Source: CAVROP01 sp050012175
Lineage (GTDB): Bacteria; Acidobacteriota; Terriglobia; UBA7540
NCBI GenBank assembly: GCA_050012175.1
Contig: JBEKHR010000003.1
Coordinates: 62,001 to 126,000 of the forward strand
Length of the DNA stretch: 64,000 nucleotides
Direction: 5' to 3'
In this document: piece after piece, positions 19,881-29,829 of the stretch
Position numbering within the stretch: position 1 is the first letter of the stretch
Layout of the letters: each line of letters opens with the position of its first letter
The notes under the pieces: model-generated
What the model saw: only the letters and a program-made list of their open reading frames with translations
Databases searched by the model: none
Told to the model about the DNA's origin: nothing
Position numbers and translations under genes: made by a program

Positions 19881-20888
19881 ATGGAAAAGGACGATTTGAT
19901 TGTGGTCACAGGGGCAGGCGGCTTCATTGCGGGAGCCCTGACCAGATATTTTCACGATAAAGGATTCACCCGGATCCGCGCCATTGACAAGAAGCCGCTC
20001 CCGGAATGGTACCAGCAGGTGCCCGGTGTGGAGGCCCTCTGTCTGGACCTGAGCGAAAGGAATACCTGCGTCAGAGCTTGCGAGGGTGCTGTCGAAGTGT
20101 ACAACCTTGCGGCCGACATGGGTGGCATGGGTTTTATCGAAAAATACCGAATAGACTGCCTGCGCAGCATTCTCATCAATACGAATATGATCGAGGCTGC
20201 CTACCGAGCCGGGGCGAAAAGATATTTCTTCTCCTCATCTGCCTGCGCATACAACACCGAACTGCAGAGGGACCCCCACGTGAAGGCGTTAAAGGAGTCG
20301 GATGCGTACCCCGCCATGGCTGAACGAGGCTACGGCTGGGAGAAACTCATGTCCGAGATGTTTTGCCAAGAGTACTGGGCGGAGCGAAGGTTGAGAACAG
20401 CGATTGCCCGCTTCCACAATGTGTACGGCCCTTATGGCACTTGGGACGGTGGCCGCGAAAAAGCTCCAGCGGCCATCTGCCGCAAAGTCATCGAAGCGAA
20501 GGACAGCGGTAAGCACGAGATCGTGATCTGGGGCGATGGCACTGCCACACGCAGTTTCATGTACATCGATGACTGCGTCCGGGGCATAGACATGATCATG
20601 CACTGCGACGACTTGATTGCTACTCCCATCAACCTTGGCTCGAGTGAGCTTCTTTCCATCAACAGTTTGGTCAGCCTCGTCGAAGAGATCGCAGGGGTCA
20701 GGCTCCTACGCAAGTATGACCTTGAGGCTCCGAGGGGTGTCGCCGGCCGCAACAGCGATAACACCATGATCAAGAGGATCCTCAATTGGGAGCCTCATAC
20801 GCCGGTGCAGCAAGGACTGAAGGCAACCTATGCGTGGATCGAGCAGCAATATGCTGACCGGAAGGCCGGGAGACGTACGCCCTATTGA
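19881..20888 (+). CDS. GDP-mannose 3,5-epimerase-like SDR sugar-nucleotide epimerase
   Basis: The protein has a Rossmann start 'IVVTGAGGFIAGALTRYF'. It matches the plant GDP-mannose 3,5-epimerase pattern: 'NLAADMGGMGFIE', catalytic cysteine in 'SSSACAYN', the YxxxK pair in 'YGWEKL', the lysine-bearing 'GREKAPAAICRK', and 'RGVAGRNSDN'. The family converts GDP-D-mannose to GDP-L-galactose or GDP-L-gulose. I chose the ATG at 19881 (MEKDDLI), which has AAGGAG 10 bases upstream; an ATG at 19857 is possible. It is followed at 27 bases by a GHMP-type kinase and then a nucleotidyltransferase, so the three probably make or salvage one activated sugar. The true NDP-sugar is unproven. Confidence 0.85.
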   Translation: MEKDDLIVVTGAGGFIAGALTRYFHDKGFTRIRAIDKKPLPEWYQQVPGVEALCLDLSERNTCVRACEGAVEVYNLAADMGGMGFIEKYRIDCLRSILINTNMIEAAYRAGAKRYFFSSSACAYNTELQRDPHVKALKESDAYPAMAERGYGWEKLMSEMFCQEYWAERRLRTAIARFHNVYGPYGTWDGGREKAPAAICRKVIEAKDSGKHEIVIWGDGTATRSFMYIDDCVRGIDMIMHCDDLIATPINLGSSELLSINSLVSLVEEIAGVRLLRKYDLEAPRGVAGRNSDNTMIKRILNWEPHTPVQQGLKATYAWIEQQYADRKAGRRTPY

Positions 20889-20915
20889 GCAAGCATTCCC
20901 AAGTGGCAAAGGCTC

Positions 20916-21716
20916 ATGGACCTGCAAAAAGACGCTGACCTCACCGCGCTGATCGGCAAGATTCCCTACCGAATGGCTTTGGCCGGCGGTTGGATTGACC
21001 AGCCATTTGTGTCGAAGCTCAACCCTTCTCCCCCCGGCTCCATTGTCGTGGTAGGCGTGGAACCGACCTTCCGCTTCATGGATCGATCCGGGATAGCCAC
21101 CAGCACCCGCGAGGTCGCCAGGAAACTGTGGAACGAGACGTTGCCGGACAGAGATCCTCAGGACCTGGTCAGGGAATTGTACGCCTCAGAAAACGACGGC
21201 AAGCCGGAACCATCGGGATCGCAGGACATGGTCGGTCTGATTTATCCAGGTGTCAGCAGACTGGACTATGACTTTAGGTGGGAAGGCGGATTGTTCCCTG
21301 CGCATATTGAATCGAACAACGACCCTGGTGTCGGCCACTGGTTGGAAGGAGTGATCCACATCCTGCCTGTCACTCAGCGTCCCGATGGATACACCCCCCT
21401 AGGCGAGAAGAATCTCCATCCCGAGTGGATACAGAGGCTGGGCCAGTCAGGCAAGCAGTGCTTTGATGCGATTCTGGCCAAGGACGTCGAAAGTCTGGGC
21501 GCTTCCCTGAATGAGTGCATGAGGTGCTGGGAGGCACTTCTGCCTCACACCGTCAGGCATCCGGCCATCACCGTCGATCTGCTCCGAATTCTAAGGTACT
21601 ACCAAGCCAGATATGCTGGAGCAATGTACTCCGGGTGTGGCGGGGGCTATCTGTACGTCGCCACTGAGGACATGGTACCGGGCTCTTTCCACGTTAAGGT
21701 CCGGCTTGCGAAATGA
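20916..21716 (+). CDS. GHMP-superfamily sugar kinase-like protein
   Basis: This 266-residue protein starts 'MALAGGWIDQPFVSKLNPSPPG' and ends with the glycine motif 'GAMYSGCGGGYLYVATE', the first and third landmarks of GHMP kinases such as galactokinase and fucokinase. The centre has 'PSGSQDMVGLIYPGVSRLDYD', similar to the SGxQD region of sugar-1-kinases. It is shorter than usual (300-400 residues), and a clear GLGSSSA motif 2 is missing. It may therefore be a divergent anomeric kinase. The next gene begins 10 bases downstream and encodes a nucleotidyltransferase, so kinase plus pyrophosphorylase action on a sugar is inferred. Confidence 0.7.
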   Translation: MDLQKDADLTALIGKIPYRMALAGGWIDQPFVSKLNPSPPGSIVVVGVEPTFRFMDRSGIATSTREVARKLWNETLPDRDPQDLVRELYASENDGKPEPSGSQDMVGLIYPGVSRLDYDFRWEGGLFPAHIESNNDPGVGHWLEGVIHILPVTQRPDGYTPLGEKNLHPEWIQRLGQSGKQCFDAILAKDVESLGASLNECMRCWEALLPHTVRHPAITVDLLRILRYYQARYAGAMYSGCGGGYLYVATEDMVPGSFHVKVRLAK

Positions 21717-21726
21717 CGGGGCTGGC

Positions 21727-22548
21727 ATGAGAAGCGTCGTTGTAACGGGAAGCTTTGACAACCTCGGGTCGAGGCACGTGCGCTTCCTGGAGGGAGCATC
21801 CAAGTTGGGGCGCATGCACGTCATGATGTGGTCCGATGAGGTGGTACGCGCCCTGGAAGGAAAAACTCCTGAATTCCCTGCGCAAGAACGTCTATACCTG
21901 CTGCAAGCCATCCGCTATGTTGGCGACGTAAGGGTGGTGACGGGGCGAGTGGAGCGTGATGCCTTACCGCAGATCGATAAGCAACCGCCCGAAATTTGGG
22001 CAGTAGACGAAGCAAGTGACACTCCGCAAAAGAGGGCCTACTGCAAGTCGCGCGTCGTGCAATATCGTGTTTTGCGGCAAGAGAGCCTTGGGGGCTTCCC
22101 GCTGCCACGGTTCAGAGCCCAGAAAGAACGATCGTTGCGAAAGAAGGTGGTGGTGACTGGCTGTTTTGACTGGTTTCACTCGGGGCACGTCAGGTTTTTT
22201 GAGGAGGTTTCCCAACTAGGTGACCTGTACGTCGTCGTGGGACATGATGCGAATGTTAGGTTACTCAAGGGAGAAGGCCACCCTTTGTTTCCGCAGGACG
22301 AGCGCCAATACATGGTGCAATCCGTTCGCCATGTCAAACAAGCCCTGATATCCACGGGGCACGGCTGGATGGACGCCGAACCGGAAATCGCACTCATCAA
22401 ACCGGATATCTACGCAGTGAACGAGGACGGAGACAAACCTGAGAAACGAGCGTTCTGCCAGGGGCATGGCATCCAATATGTCGTCCTGAAACGAATCCCC
22501 AAGGAGGGTCTCCCCCAGAGGCAGAGTACCGACTTCCGGGGATTCTGA
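21727..22548 (+). CDS. Tandem cytidylyltransferase-like protein (two domains, first degenerate)
   Basis: The 273-residue product, read from the ATG at 21727 (MRSVVVTGSFDN), has two nucleotidyltransferase domains of about 130 residues. The second has an intact HxGH motif in 'GCFDWFHSGHVRFFEE'. The first reads 'GSFDNLGSRHVRFLEG', with the first histidine and the glycine lost. Both halves keep a second matching block (PEIWAVDEASDTPQKRAYC and PDIYAVNEDGDKPEKRAFC), so the gene arose by duplication and the first half is probably structural or regulatory. It should transfer NMP from NTP to a phosphate ester. With the upstream GHMP kinase and epimerase, the likely substrate is a sugar-1-phosphate. 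Confidence 0.82.
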   Translation: MRSVVVTGSFDNLGSRHVRFLEGASKLGRMHVMMWSDEVVRALEGKTPEFPAQERLYLLQAIRYVGDVRVVTGRVERDALPQIDKQPPEIWAVDEASDTPQKRAYCKSRVVQYRVLRQESLGGFPLPRFRAQKERSLRKKVVVTGCFDWFHSGHVRFFEEVSQLGDLYVVVGHDANVRLLKGEGHPLFPQDERQYMVQSVRHVKQALISTGHGWMDAEPEIALIKPDIYAVNEDGDKPEKRAFCQGHGIQYVVLKRIPKEGLPQRQSTDFRGF

Positions 22549-22676
22549 GAAATGATGCATCCGCGGGGCAGAGCTCTTTATCCATATTGTCGGCGAGACG
22601 GTGTGATCGAGAAGTAGTCGCCGAGATCGCTAACAACCGTCTGGCTCCAGGAGACTGAGACTCACATATAGAGAAA

Positions 22677-23675
22677 ATGAAATTAAGGGATGTCGCTGTC
22701 AGAGCCAAGGTATCCGTCGCCACGGTCTCGAGAGTTCTCAACGACAGTGGACTGGTGAAAGGGTCCACGCGCACTCGAGTTCTCAGAGTTGCGCGCGAAC
22801 TCCATTACTCTCAAAACCTCCTCGCCCGGAACCTGGCGAAAGGCGAGAACCGCTGCCTGGGGATGGTTGCGTCCAATTTGGAAAACCCTTTTTTCCTGGA
22901 CATCTTGGTGTCGCTCGAGTCAAGCGCTCGTATGCGAGGGTACGAGGTCGTGGTTGCAAACACGAACTACCAGCCAAGTGAACTGGTTTCTTCCGTACGT
23001 TTGATGATTGGACGACGTGTTGCAGGGTTGGCGCTAATTGCGACTGAAACAAATGCCGCATTATTACACGAGCTCGAGGGAAGTGGTCTCCCGGTGGTCG
23101 TTTACGGAGTGGGCATGGGGGCGGGAAACGTTTCGATTATCAACACGAATTACCTGAACGGCATGCACAAGGTCGTGAAGTATCTTCGTTCCCTGGGCCA
23201 CCGTCGCCTAGCCTTCGTGTGTCAGCACCTGGCCGTTGGGTCTGCCCTGGAACGGAAGAAGGCTTTCCTGGACGTGATAAGGCATTCCCCCGAGGTGGAA
23301 TACACTGTCGTGGCCGACGATGATGGTCCCCACGGAGGCCAGCAAGCCACCAGCCAGTTGTTGGCTTCAGGGTTCAGACCGACCGCAATCATCTCCGCAA
23401 ATGATTACATGGCCCTGGGCGTCTTAACGGCCCTGCGCGAGCACAGCCTCCGGGTTCCGGAGGCGGTGTCGGTCATCGGTCATGACAATATCACTTTCTC
23501 AGAGTTTGCCTATCCTGCCTTGACGACCTTAGACGTTTCAAGGAAACAGATCGGGCATATGGTCTTTGAGGCTCTGGTCGCTGATGATGGGGAGTGCCAG
23601 CGAGGGGGTAGGACGTTCCTGATTGATCCCGAATTGGTGGTGCGGGAGTCTACGGGACCTGTTCGGCCGCAATAG
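22677..23675 (+). CDS. LacI-family transcriptional regulator
   Basis: The 332-residue protein has a standard N-terminal helix-turn-helix ('KLRDVAVRAKVSVATVSRVLND') and a LacI/PurR sugar-binding domain ('LGMVASNLENPFFLDILVSLE', 'SVIGHDNITFSEFAYPALTTL'). It lies between the sugar-nucleotide cassette and the fucose permease gene on the same strand, so either could be its target. Its HTH differs from that of the LacI at 5112, so the two probably read different operators. Confidence 0.93.
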   Translation: MKLRDVAVRAKVSVATVSRVLNDSGLVKGSTRTRVLRVARELHYSQNLLARNLAKGENRCLGMVASNLENPFFLDILVSLESSARMRGYEVVVANTNYQPSELVSSVRLMIGRRVAGLALIATETNAALLHELEGSGLPVVVYGVGMGAGNVSIINTNYLNGMHKVVKYLRSLGHRRLAFVCQHLAVGSALERKKAFLDVIRHSPEVEYTVVADDDGPHGGQQATSQLLASGFRPTAIISANDYMALGVLTALREHSLRVPEAVSVIGHDNITFSEFAYPALTTLDVSRKQIGHMVFEALVADDGECQRGGRTFLIDPELVVRESTGPVRPQ

Positions 23676-24042
23676 GGGTGTTAGACAGCGACGACCGCTG
23701 TTGAGAAGCAGCGTTCATGCTACTGGCCTCTTGGCCATGTCAGTACTCTTTGGTAACGCGCAGACAGGTGTGCCGAGAAGGCCGTAACTGCACCACGTCA
23801 CGATCGATTCTCAGTGGTTACAGACGCGGCCGACTGGACTCTCCCCAGTGGCGCGCAGGGCACATAGCGAAAGACCTCTGCGCTGTGGGCCTGCGCACCT
23901 GTTTATTTCGGCACGGCGCCGAGTACTTGGTCGAGACTCGGTTGATTATTAGGAGGTCGACGGCGCCGGCACCGAAAAACAAAAGCGCGCTCGCTGGTCT
24001 GGACTAGCATGATCCAACATTGAAAGTCACGGAGCCTCCCAC
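23676..24042 (+). other. 367-base intergenic region before the permease gene, no gene seen
   Basis: No frame with a recognisable protein, and no clear terminator or operator, was found. A promoter for the downstream permease is expected here but I cannot point to one. Confidence 0.5.
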
Positions 24043-25362
24043 ATGCCACAGGTGGAAGAGAATCTAACCCCGGTTCGGCCGGCCCGATTGTTCTCACCCG
24101 GTAATACCTTGCCCTTTGTTCTGGTGACGGCGCTGTTTCTGCTTTGGGGCATTCCCAACAATTTGAATGACATTCTTATCAAGCAGTTTATGAAATCCTT
24201 CGAAATCACCCGCTTCAAGGCGGGATTGATTCAATCAGCCTTCTATATGGGGTACTTTCTTCTTTCCATGCCTGCTGGGTTCCTGATGCGGAAGTATGGC
24301 TACAAAGCAGGTTTGGTGACGGGACTCTTCTTATACAGCACAGGTACGTTTCTCTTTTGGCCGGCCGCGCACGTTCGGCAGTACGGATTCTTCCTGTTGG
24401 CCTTGTTCGTAATTGCCAGCGGGTTGGCCTTTCTGGAAACCGGGGCGAACCCTTTCATCGCCACGCTGGGTGATCCACGAACCTCGGAACGGCGGCTCAA
24501 CTTCTCCCAGGCGTTCAATCCCGTGGGAGCAGTCATCGGCGTGTTGGTCGGTACGGTCTTCGTCTTTTCCGGCGTCGAACTGAGTCCTCAGCAGATTGAC
24601 TCCCTGAAGGCGGCGGGTAGGTTTGACCCGTACCTGCAGGCGGAGACCATGAGAGTCGTCACCCCGTATCTCGTGCTGGGGGCGATTGTCTTTGCCTGGG
24701 CGCTGCTGATACTCGGGACCAGATTCCCCAGAATCGCTGAAGAGGTGGAATCCGAAGGCAGCCGTCAGCGCAGCCACTTGCGAAACTTGTTTCGCTACCC
24801 GCACTTTGTTCAGGGCGTGGTGGCTCAGTTCTTCTATGTCGGAGCCCAAGTGGGCACATGGAGCTACTACATTGCGTACATTCAGGATTACACCCGGGAA
24901 CCGGAAAAGATTGCAGGCTACTTTCTGACCGGGACGCTTGTGGCATTTGGGGTCGGGAGGTTCACGGCTACCTATCTCATGAAGTTTGTCCAGCCAAGCA
25001 GGCTCATGGGGATTTATGGCTGCATCAACATGGCACTGGCGGGCGTGGGGATTCTGTTCCCAGGGTGGGTCGGCGTCTTCGCAGTCTTCCTCACCAGTTT
25101 CTTCATGTCCCTCATGTTCCCGACCATCTTTGCGTTGGGAATCAAGGAGTTGGGCCCCAACACGAAGCTGGGTGGATCAATCATCATCATGGCAATTATC
25201 GGCGGGGCGGTCTTCACCCCCATCATGGGGTTGGTATTCCAGATAAGCCATAGCATGGCCATGGCCCTGCTCGTTCCGCTGTTCTGCTACGCATTCGTCA
25301 CTTATTACAGCTTCATTGGCTCGAAGGTGCGTCTTCCCGAGCTGCCGGACGTCGTCGCGTGA
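24043..25362 (+). CDS. fucP: L-fucose:H+ symporter, FucP family (MFS)
   Basis: The 439-residue integral membrane protein has about 12 hydrophobic segments. It carries the FucP-type signatures 'ALFLLWGIPNNLNDILIKQF', 'SAFYMGYFLLSMPAGFLMRKYGYKAG' and 'GLAFLETGANPFIATLG'. It should bring free L-fucose across the inner membrane with protons, the logical step after release by the three fucosidases. The family also includes glucose, galactose and GlcNAc permeases, so the ligand is inferred from context. No fucose isomerase, kinase or aldolase gene lies in this window, so catabolism must be encoded elsewhere or run by a non-phosphorylating route. Confidence 0.85.
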   Translation: MPQVEENLTPVRPARLFSPGNTLPFVLVTALFLLWGIPNNLNDILIKQFMKSFEITRFKAGLIQSAFYMGYFLLSMPAGFLMRKYGYKAGLVTGLFLYSTGTFLFWPAAHVRQYGFFLLALFVIASGLAFLETGANPFIATLGDPRTSERRLNFSQAFNPVGAVIGVLVGTVFVFSGVELSPQQIDSLKAAGRFDPYLQAETMRVVTPYLVLGAIVFAWALLILGTRFPRIAEEVESEGSRQRSHLRNLFRYPHFVQGVVAQFFYVGAQVGTWSYYIAYIQDYTREPEKIAGYFLTGTLVAFGVGRFTATYLMKFVQPSRLMGIYGCINMALAGVGILFPGWVGVFAVFLTSFFMSLMFPTIFALGIKELGPNTKLGGSIIIMAIIGGAVFTPIMGLVFQISHSMAMALLVPLFCYAFVTYYSFIGSKVRLPELPDVVA

Positions 25363-25639
25363 AACGAGATTGGGAGCGGCATGAGATCAGTTATGATCGA
25401 TTGTCCTGCCATGTGGATCCTACGTCCGGCAAGGTTGGGCTTTCGCCGAAGGTCCGGAGCCACTGCAACCTCGACCGCAATGGGCCTCATTGCGATCGAA
25501 GAAGCTAGAATACTTTTCAGAGGCAATGCGCGACGCCGTAAGCCCTTCCTGCGTGCGGACCCGCTCTAACCCAAGTTCGTAACGAGCGCGTCGAAAAATC
25601 GGCCAAGTGCACTGGAATCAGTTCAGGTCCTCGCCATGT

Positions 25640-26050
25640 CTACACGACATTCGAAGTCAAAACTGAGCCGATCGGACACCGTGATCCCGAGTAGGTCGAG
25701 GAGTTCTCTCTGCTCGGTGTTGGGCATGGTGACGCGTCGCAAGCGGATTGCCCGCCTCCAAACCGGCGCGGCCGCCCCAGCCGCACCTGGTCGAGCCGCA
25801 CGCGCGCCAAACCCGTATCGTCTGCGTGCAGCTCGACCTCAGAGGCAAATAATTTCAGTCGATGGCTCTCGCCTTGTTCGTTGAAGACCTGGATCGTTTT
25901 CAGCCAGCACGCAGGGGCAGACCCGTTCAGTTCACCCAAGTAGCAGAGGGCGCGCTGGCGCGGCCCGTCCGGTGTCCGCACGGTCTCAACCAAAGACCAG
26001 TAGGTGTGACCCTTGCCATCCTTGTGCCGGAGATTCGCTCACAGAAACAT
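25640..26050 (-). pseudogene. Remnant of an IS1634-like transposase with internal deletion
   Basis: Read from the ATG at 26050, the frame gives MFL, a TGA stop, then ANLRHKDGKGHTYWSLVETV and 'RTPDGPRQRALCYLGELNGS', followed by 'LKLFASEVELHADDTGLARVRLDQVRLGRPRRFG'. These resemble the start of IS1634-type transposases. At about 25755 the frame changes, and 'IRLRRVTMPNTEQRELLDLL' resembles a transposase C-terminus. The DDE core is absent. The surrounding 25363-26608 stretch holds no intact gene. Confidence 0.55.
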
Positions 26051-26608
26051 CGGCGCGATGGTGCCCTGCCGCCGGCGACCACCGCAAGGGGGGAGGTCTA
26101 CACTAAGCCGCCTTTTCAAAGTACCCGGGCTGAAAACACCTGCCAACTTGAACTCGAGGTCGTAAAGGTGTTATATAAAGCGGGCCTCGCCACCCTCGAG
26201 CGTGCGGCAAGGGGTTTATCCCAGGTAAATGACAAGACCGGGCAACCGTCCCGCCGCCGGTTCGAGGTACTGCGCGCCATCTACGCCCAGCAGCGAAACG
26301 TCCCGGCCTACGTGGCAGTCTGCGAGCAAACTGAGTTTTCCGCCCAGGACTGCCTCGTGATCGCCCTTATGCACGAGGGTCAGGACAGCCTTTGCTGCAA
26401 AACTGAACAAGTGGCGCTCCGCATCCGGCGGGGGACCGAAATGCTGCTGGATCGCGCTTGTCCAAGTGGCGGGTGGTCGACTTGTGTGGGCGCGGGGTGC
26501 ACGGACAGGCTGATGAGAACGGCTCGGGGGACGCATGCGTCTGAATTCGAGGCCCGGGAAGCGCACGAGCATTGCAAGGCCAGACGATTCCTGATCAGGG
26601 AGGCAACC

Positions 26609-29523
26609 ATGAGCAAGCGAATGACTCGCCGGGAGCTCTTTAAGGATGTGGGTGTAGCGGGTGCGACGACTATATTGGCCGTTGGTTCAGGGAAGGCCCC
26701 CCCCCTGCTGATCAGTTGGCGCAGGCGGCGCAGGGTGGGGAACCGCCCGCTCGTCAATTGGCGGAAGCGGTCCAGCGCGCGGAACCAGCTTCCCTCACCT
26801 CGCACGCTCCCATGGGCCCACACGAAAATCATTTTGTTGAACTGACCGCAGGGGACATGATCGTCGCTTTCGACCGAAGGTACGGTTCGATTTCGTCGAT
26901 CACCAAGAAGGGCGACCCGCTGGGGACGAACTTTATCGGGAACGAACACAACACGCCCGGGGTTGATGCCTCCAACTCCCGATGGACCGGGGATCTCGTC
27001 ACTGCCGTCTGGGACATCACCGACACCAACCCGGCACATCGCCATTGGTCGCCACGCGTGCAGTTCATCCTGGAGGGAAAGTGGAGGCCGGAGCTGACCG
27101 GAAGGTCCGGTGATATTCGGCGGGTGAGCTTCGACGCAGGAACGTTCGCCGTTAACTATGAGGGAGCCTCGAAAAATGAGGACGGTATCCGGAGTTTCAG
27201 TCTCGCCATGAAGTATCCCAGTGGAGAGGACAATTCGCTGTTCTGGGATGTCGAACTCCGCAACGTCACGGATCACGTCCTGGAGATCGGCGAACTCGGA
27301 TTCCCCTTGACGGTGAACGATGACTACGGCGAGTTCTACCTGGATCCCCAAACCGGCCGGCCTTTTCCCCCTGACGAGACAGAGCACCCGCTGAGAATTC
27401 CCGCCGATTCCTTCTCCGTCTACCACGAGCAATACCCGCGGATCCAGAAACTGTTCCACGAGCAGAAGGTCGTGGCTCACCACTTTGCAGGCGGGCACAG
27501 CTCCTACGTGCTCATCCAGCGCCCTCTGGGCAATGCGCCGTTTCTTCTTCTCCAGGCCATGCAGGACACGGCATTTGAGTGCGTCTATCGTGACGGCAGT
27601 TCTTTCGGTGAACAGGTGTACTGGTGGGATGGACCAAACATTCTGGCCATCCATTCTTGGGCCACAAAGAACTTGCGGAAATGGGACAAAAATCCCTGGG
27701 TGAACGGGCACACCTCGCTGGTCTTACAGCCCGGGGAGAAGTGGTCTTGCCAACTGCGCTTCGCCTTCGTGGAGAGTTATGACGCGATTCGGGAGGAGCT
27801 CTGCAAAGCGGGCAACCTCGGCATCCGGGTTCTGCCCTCCATGGTGGTTCAGGAGAATACCGACGCCTTCGTGGAGTTGAAATCGAAATCCGACGTGGAG
27901 AAAATCGATTTCCTTTCCGACGACATTACGGTCAAGGAAAAGAAGCGCGTCGATGACAAAACCTTGCTGACGCTGTCATTCAAGGGCCGAGGCCAGAAGA
28001 GCCTGAGATTGCACTATGGCGGCCGCTGGACCAATCTGCACTTCTACTGCATCGAGGACATCGCGCAACTGCTGAAGGCCCGGGGGCGGTTCATTGTGGA
28101 ACGGGAATTCTACGAGAACCCCGAGGATCCCTATCACCGGCACCACATGTTCTTGCCCTTTGACCATCGCATCGGGAGCACTTTCCTCGACTCTGATGAA
28201 GTGTCGGAGGTGGGCGGAAGCGACGCCGAATTCGGCTTTTCAGAGCCTTTGTTCTTGGCCGAGAAGAACGTCTACTATCCTTCCCCGAAAGAAGTGGCGA
28301 CCCTGGAGACCTATGTCGCCGATTGCCTGTTCAAGTACATTCAGAATCCCGAGACGTACGCCGTCCGCGCCTCGCTTTATTGGAAGGAAAGGTATCCATC
28401 GAGCCCCTGGAGCCATTGGACGGAGGAACGATCCAAGACGACCTATCGAGCGTACAACTACGCTCACGTCATGAACATTTATCACGCCCTGTACCGCATC
28501 GGCAAGCGCTATGGGCTGCTGACGCGCAAGAGCCCGGAGGAATACCTGAGGATGTCGTACCGGACCTGCCTGCAAATGTTCCAGACGGACCCCTGGGGAC
28601 ATGTCGGCGTGATGGGCGGCGGGAACGCTGTGAACATTCTCGAGGACCTCGGAAAAGAAGGATGGCAGGAGGAACACGGCAAACTGCTGGAGGAAATGCG
28701 GCAGTGCAACGAGGTCTTCCTCAACGACCCCTATCCGTACGCTTCCGAGTACCCAGTGGACACTACCGCCCACGAACAAGTCTATTTCTTTACGCGCTAC
28801 TTCGGTAATACCGAGAAGAACCTCAAGACGCTGCAAATCACTAAAGCACTTCGAGGAGGGAACCAGCCGATCTGGTTTCAATACGGCAATGACAACAAGG
28901 GCGATCTGACCTGCTGGTACACCGAGTCGACCAATGGCTGGGCCTTGCTGCGCGGGTTCGAGGACACCGGCGACCTGGATACGTTGATCAAGGGATTCGC
29001 GGGCGTGATGAGCGTGGAAGTCGACCTGCTTCCCGACGGTATGTGCTTTGCGCATTTCATTTCCACGCCGGGGGTGTTCGACTTCGTACCCCCAAGGACC
29101 TTGGACGGCGGGATCGCGCAGTTCGGTTTTCTTAAGGCCGTGAAGTCCTATGTCATCCAGGATGATTCCTTTGGCCTGATTGGTTGCGGTTGCCGAGTGG
29201 AATCTTCTGGGAAGGAGGTCCGCGTCTATCCCCAGGATGGCCTGAAAAAGCGGCTGAGGTTCGTGCCGCACAAGATCGATCTGGAGGCTGCGCAGGGAGA
29301 GGTCGACCAGGTGGCCCTGAGCGATGCCGGGAAGCGGTTGGAGCTCCGCCTGAGTGACTCGACAGGAGTCGTGAAAAAGGCCGAGCTGGAGCTCAAGGGA
29401 TTGGAGAAGGGAGAGTATCTCGTTCGGTACGGGAGTTCGGCGGACCGCATGCGCGTTTCCGATGTCTTGCAACTCTCCCTTCCCATTGCCGACGCGAAGC
29501 TGATCAGAATCGAAAAAGTGTAA
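26609..29523 (+). CDS. DUF5695 protein with Tat signal, frameshifted in a poly-C run
   Basis: A Tat signal starts at 26609 (MSKRMTRRELFKDVGVAGATT) after GGGAGG. Its frame runs into nine C at 26697-26705 and leaves the frame of the mature protein. One extra C would join them as ...GKAPPPADQLAQAAQ and give about 971 residues. The body from about 26700 matches the DUF5695 family as I recall it: 'MIVAFDRRYGSISSI' near the start, then long stretches such as 'YRTCLQMFQTDPWGHVGVMG' and 'DLTCWYTESTNGWALLRGFE' that suggest a helical-barrel carbohydrate-active fold. The function is not established. Its place in a glycan locus suggests a hydrolase or lyase. If translated from the internal TTG at 26716, the protein would lack an export signal. 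Confidence 0.75.
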
Positions 29524-29829
29524 GCAGCGTTAATGAAGACTCCGGACACTGGCTCAGTTTCCTAGAAGCTCGTCACCGTTTCAGTTTCCACGGCTTTCCG
29601 AACCGTGACCTCAAGCGTGGGGCACGCTTCTTCAGGTATATGGGAAGCCGCTGGACTTCTTCGTATAGCTGAGCCGCACCTCCAAAACCGCAGGGTAATC
29701 TTGCCCACCCATGATCCTGGTGATACAGTCTCCGCAGCCTTCGGGGGTCTCCCCTCGTGACGCTCGCTTCTTAAACAAATTGCAGGACCTGGTAAGCCGC
29801 ATGAAGGACCGCGACCGGCGGCTGTTCCT
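29524..29829 (-). other. Gap between DUF5695 gene and recombinase, no intact gene
   Basis: About 306 bases without a supported gene. Some minus-strand sequence could be the decayed extension of the recombinase C-terminus, because the protein ends 'TTNLYAAILWAT' where relatives continue past 'YAKVD'. Confidence 0.35.

Noticed and set aside
25862..26845. A 327-codon forward frame before the DUF5695 gene
   Set aside because: Its end is the frameshifted Tat signal of the DUF5695 gene; the first 240 codons resemble no protein with confidence. A piece around 26150-26300 faintly recalls a transposase linker but not enough to annotate.
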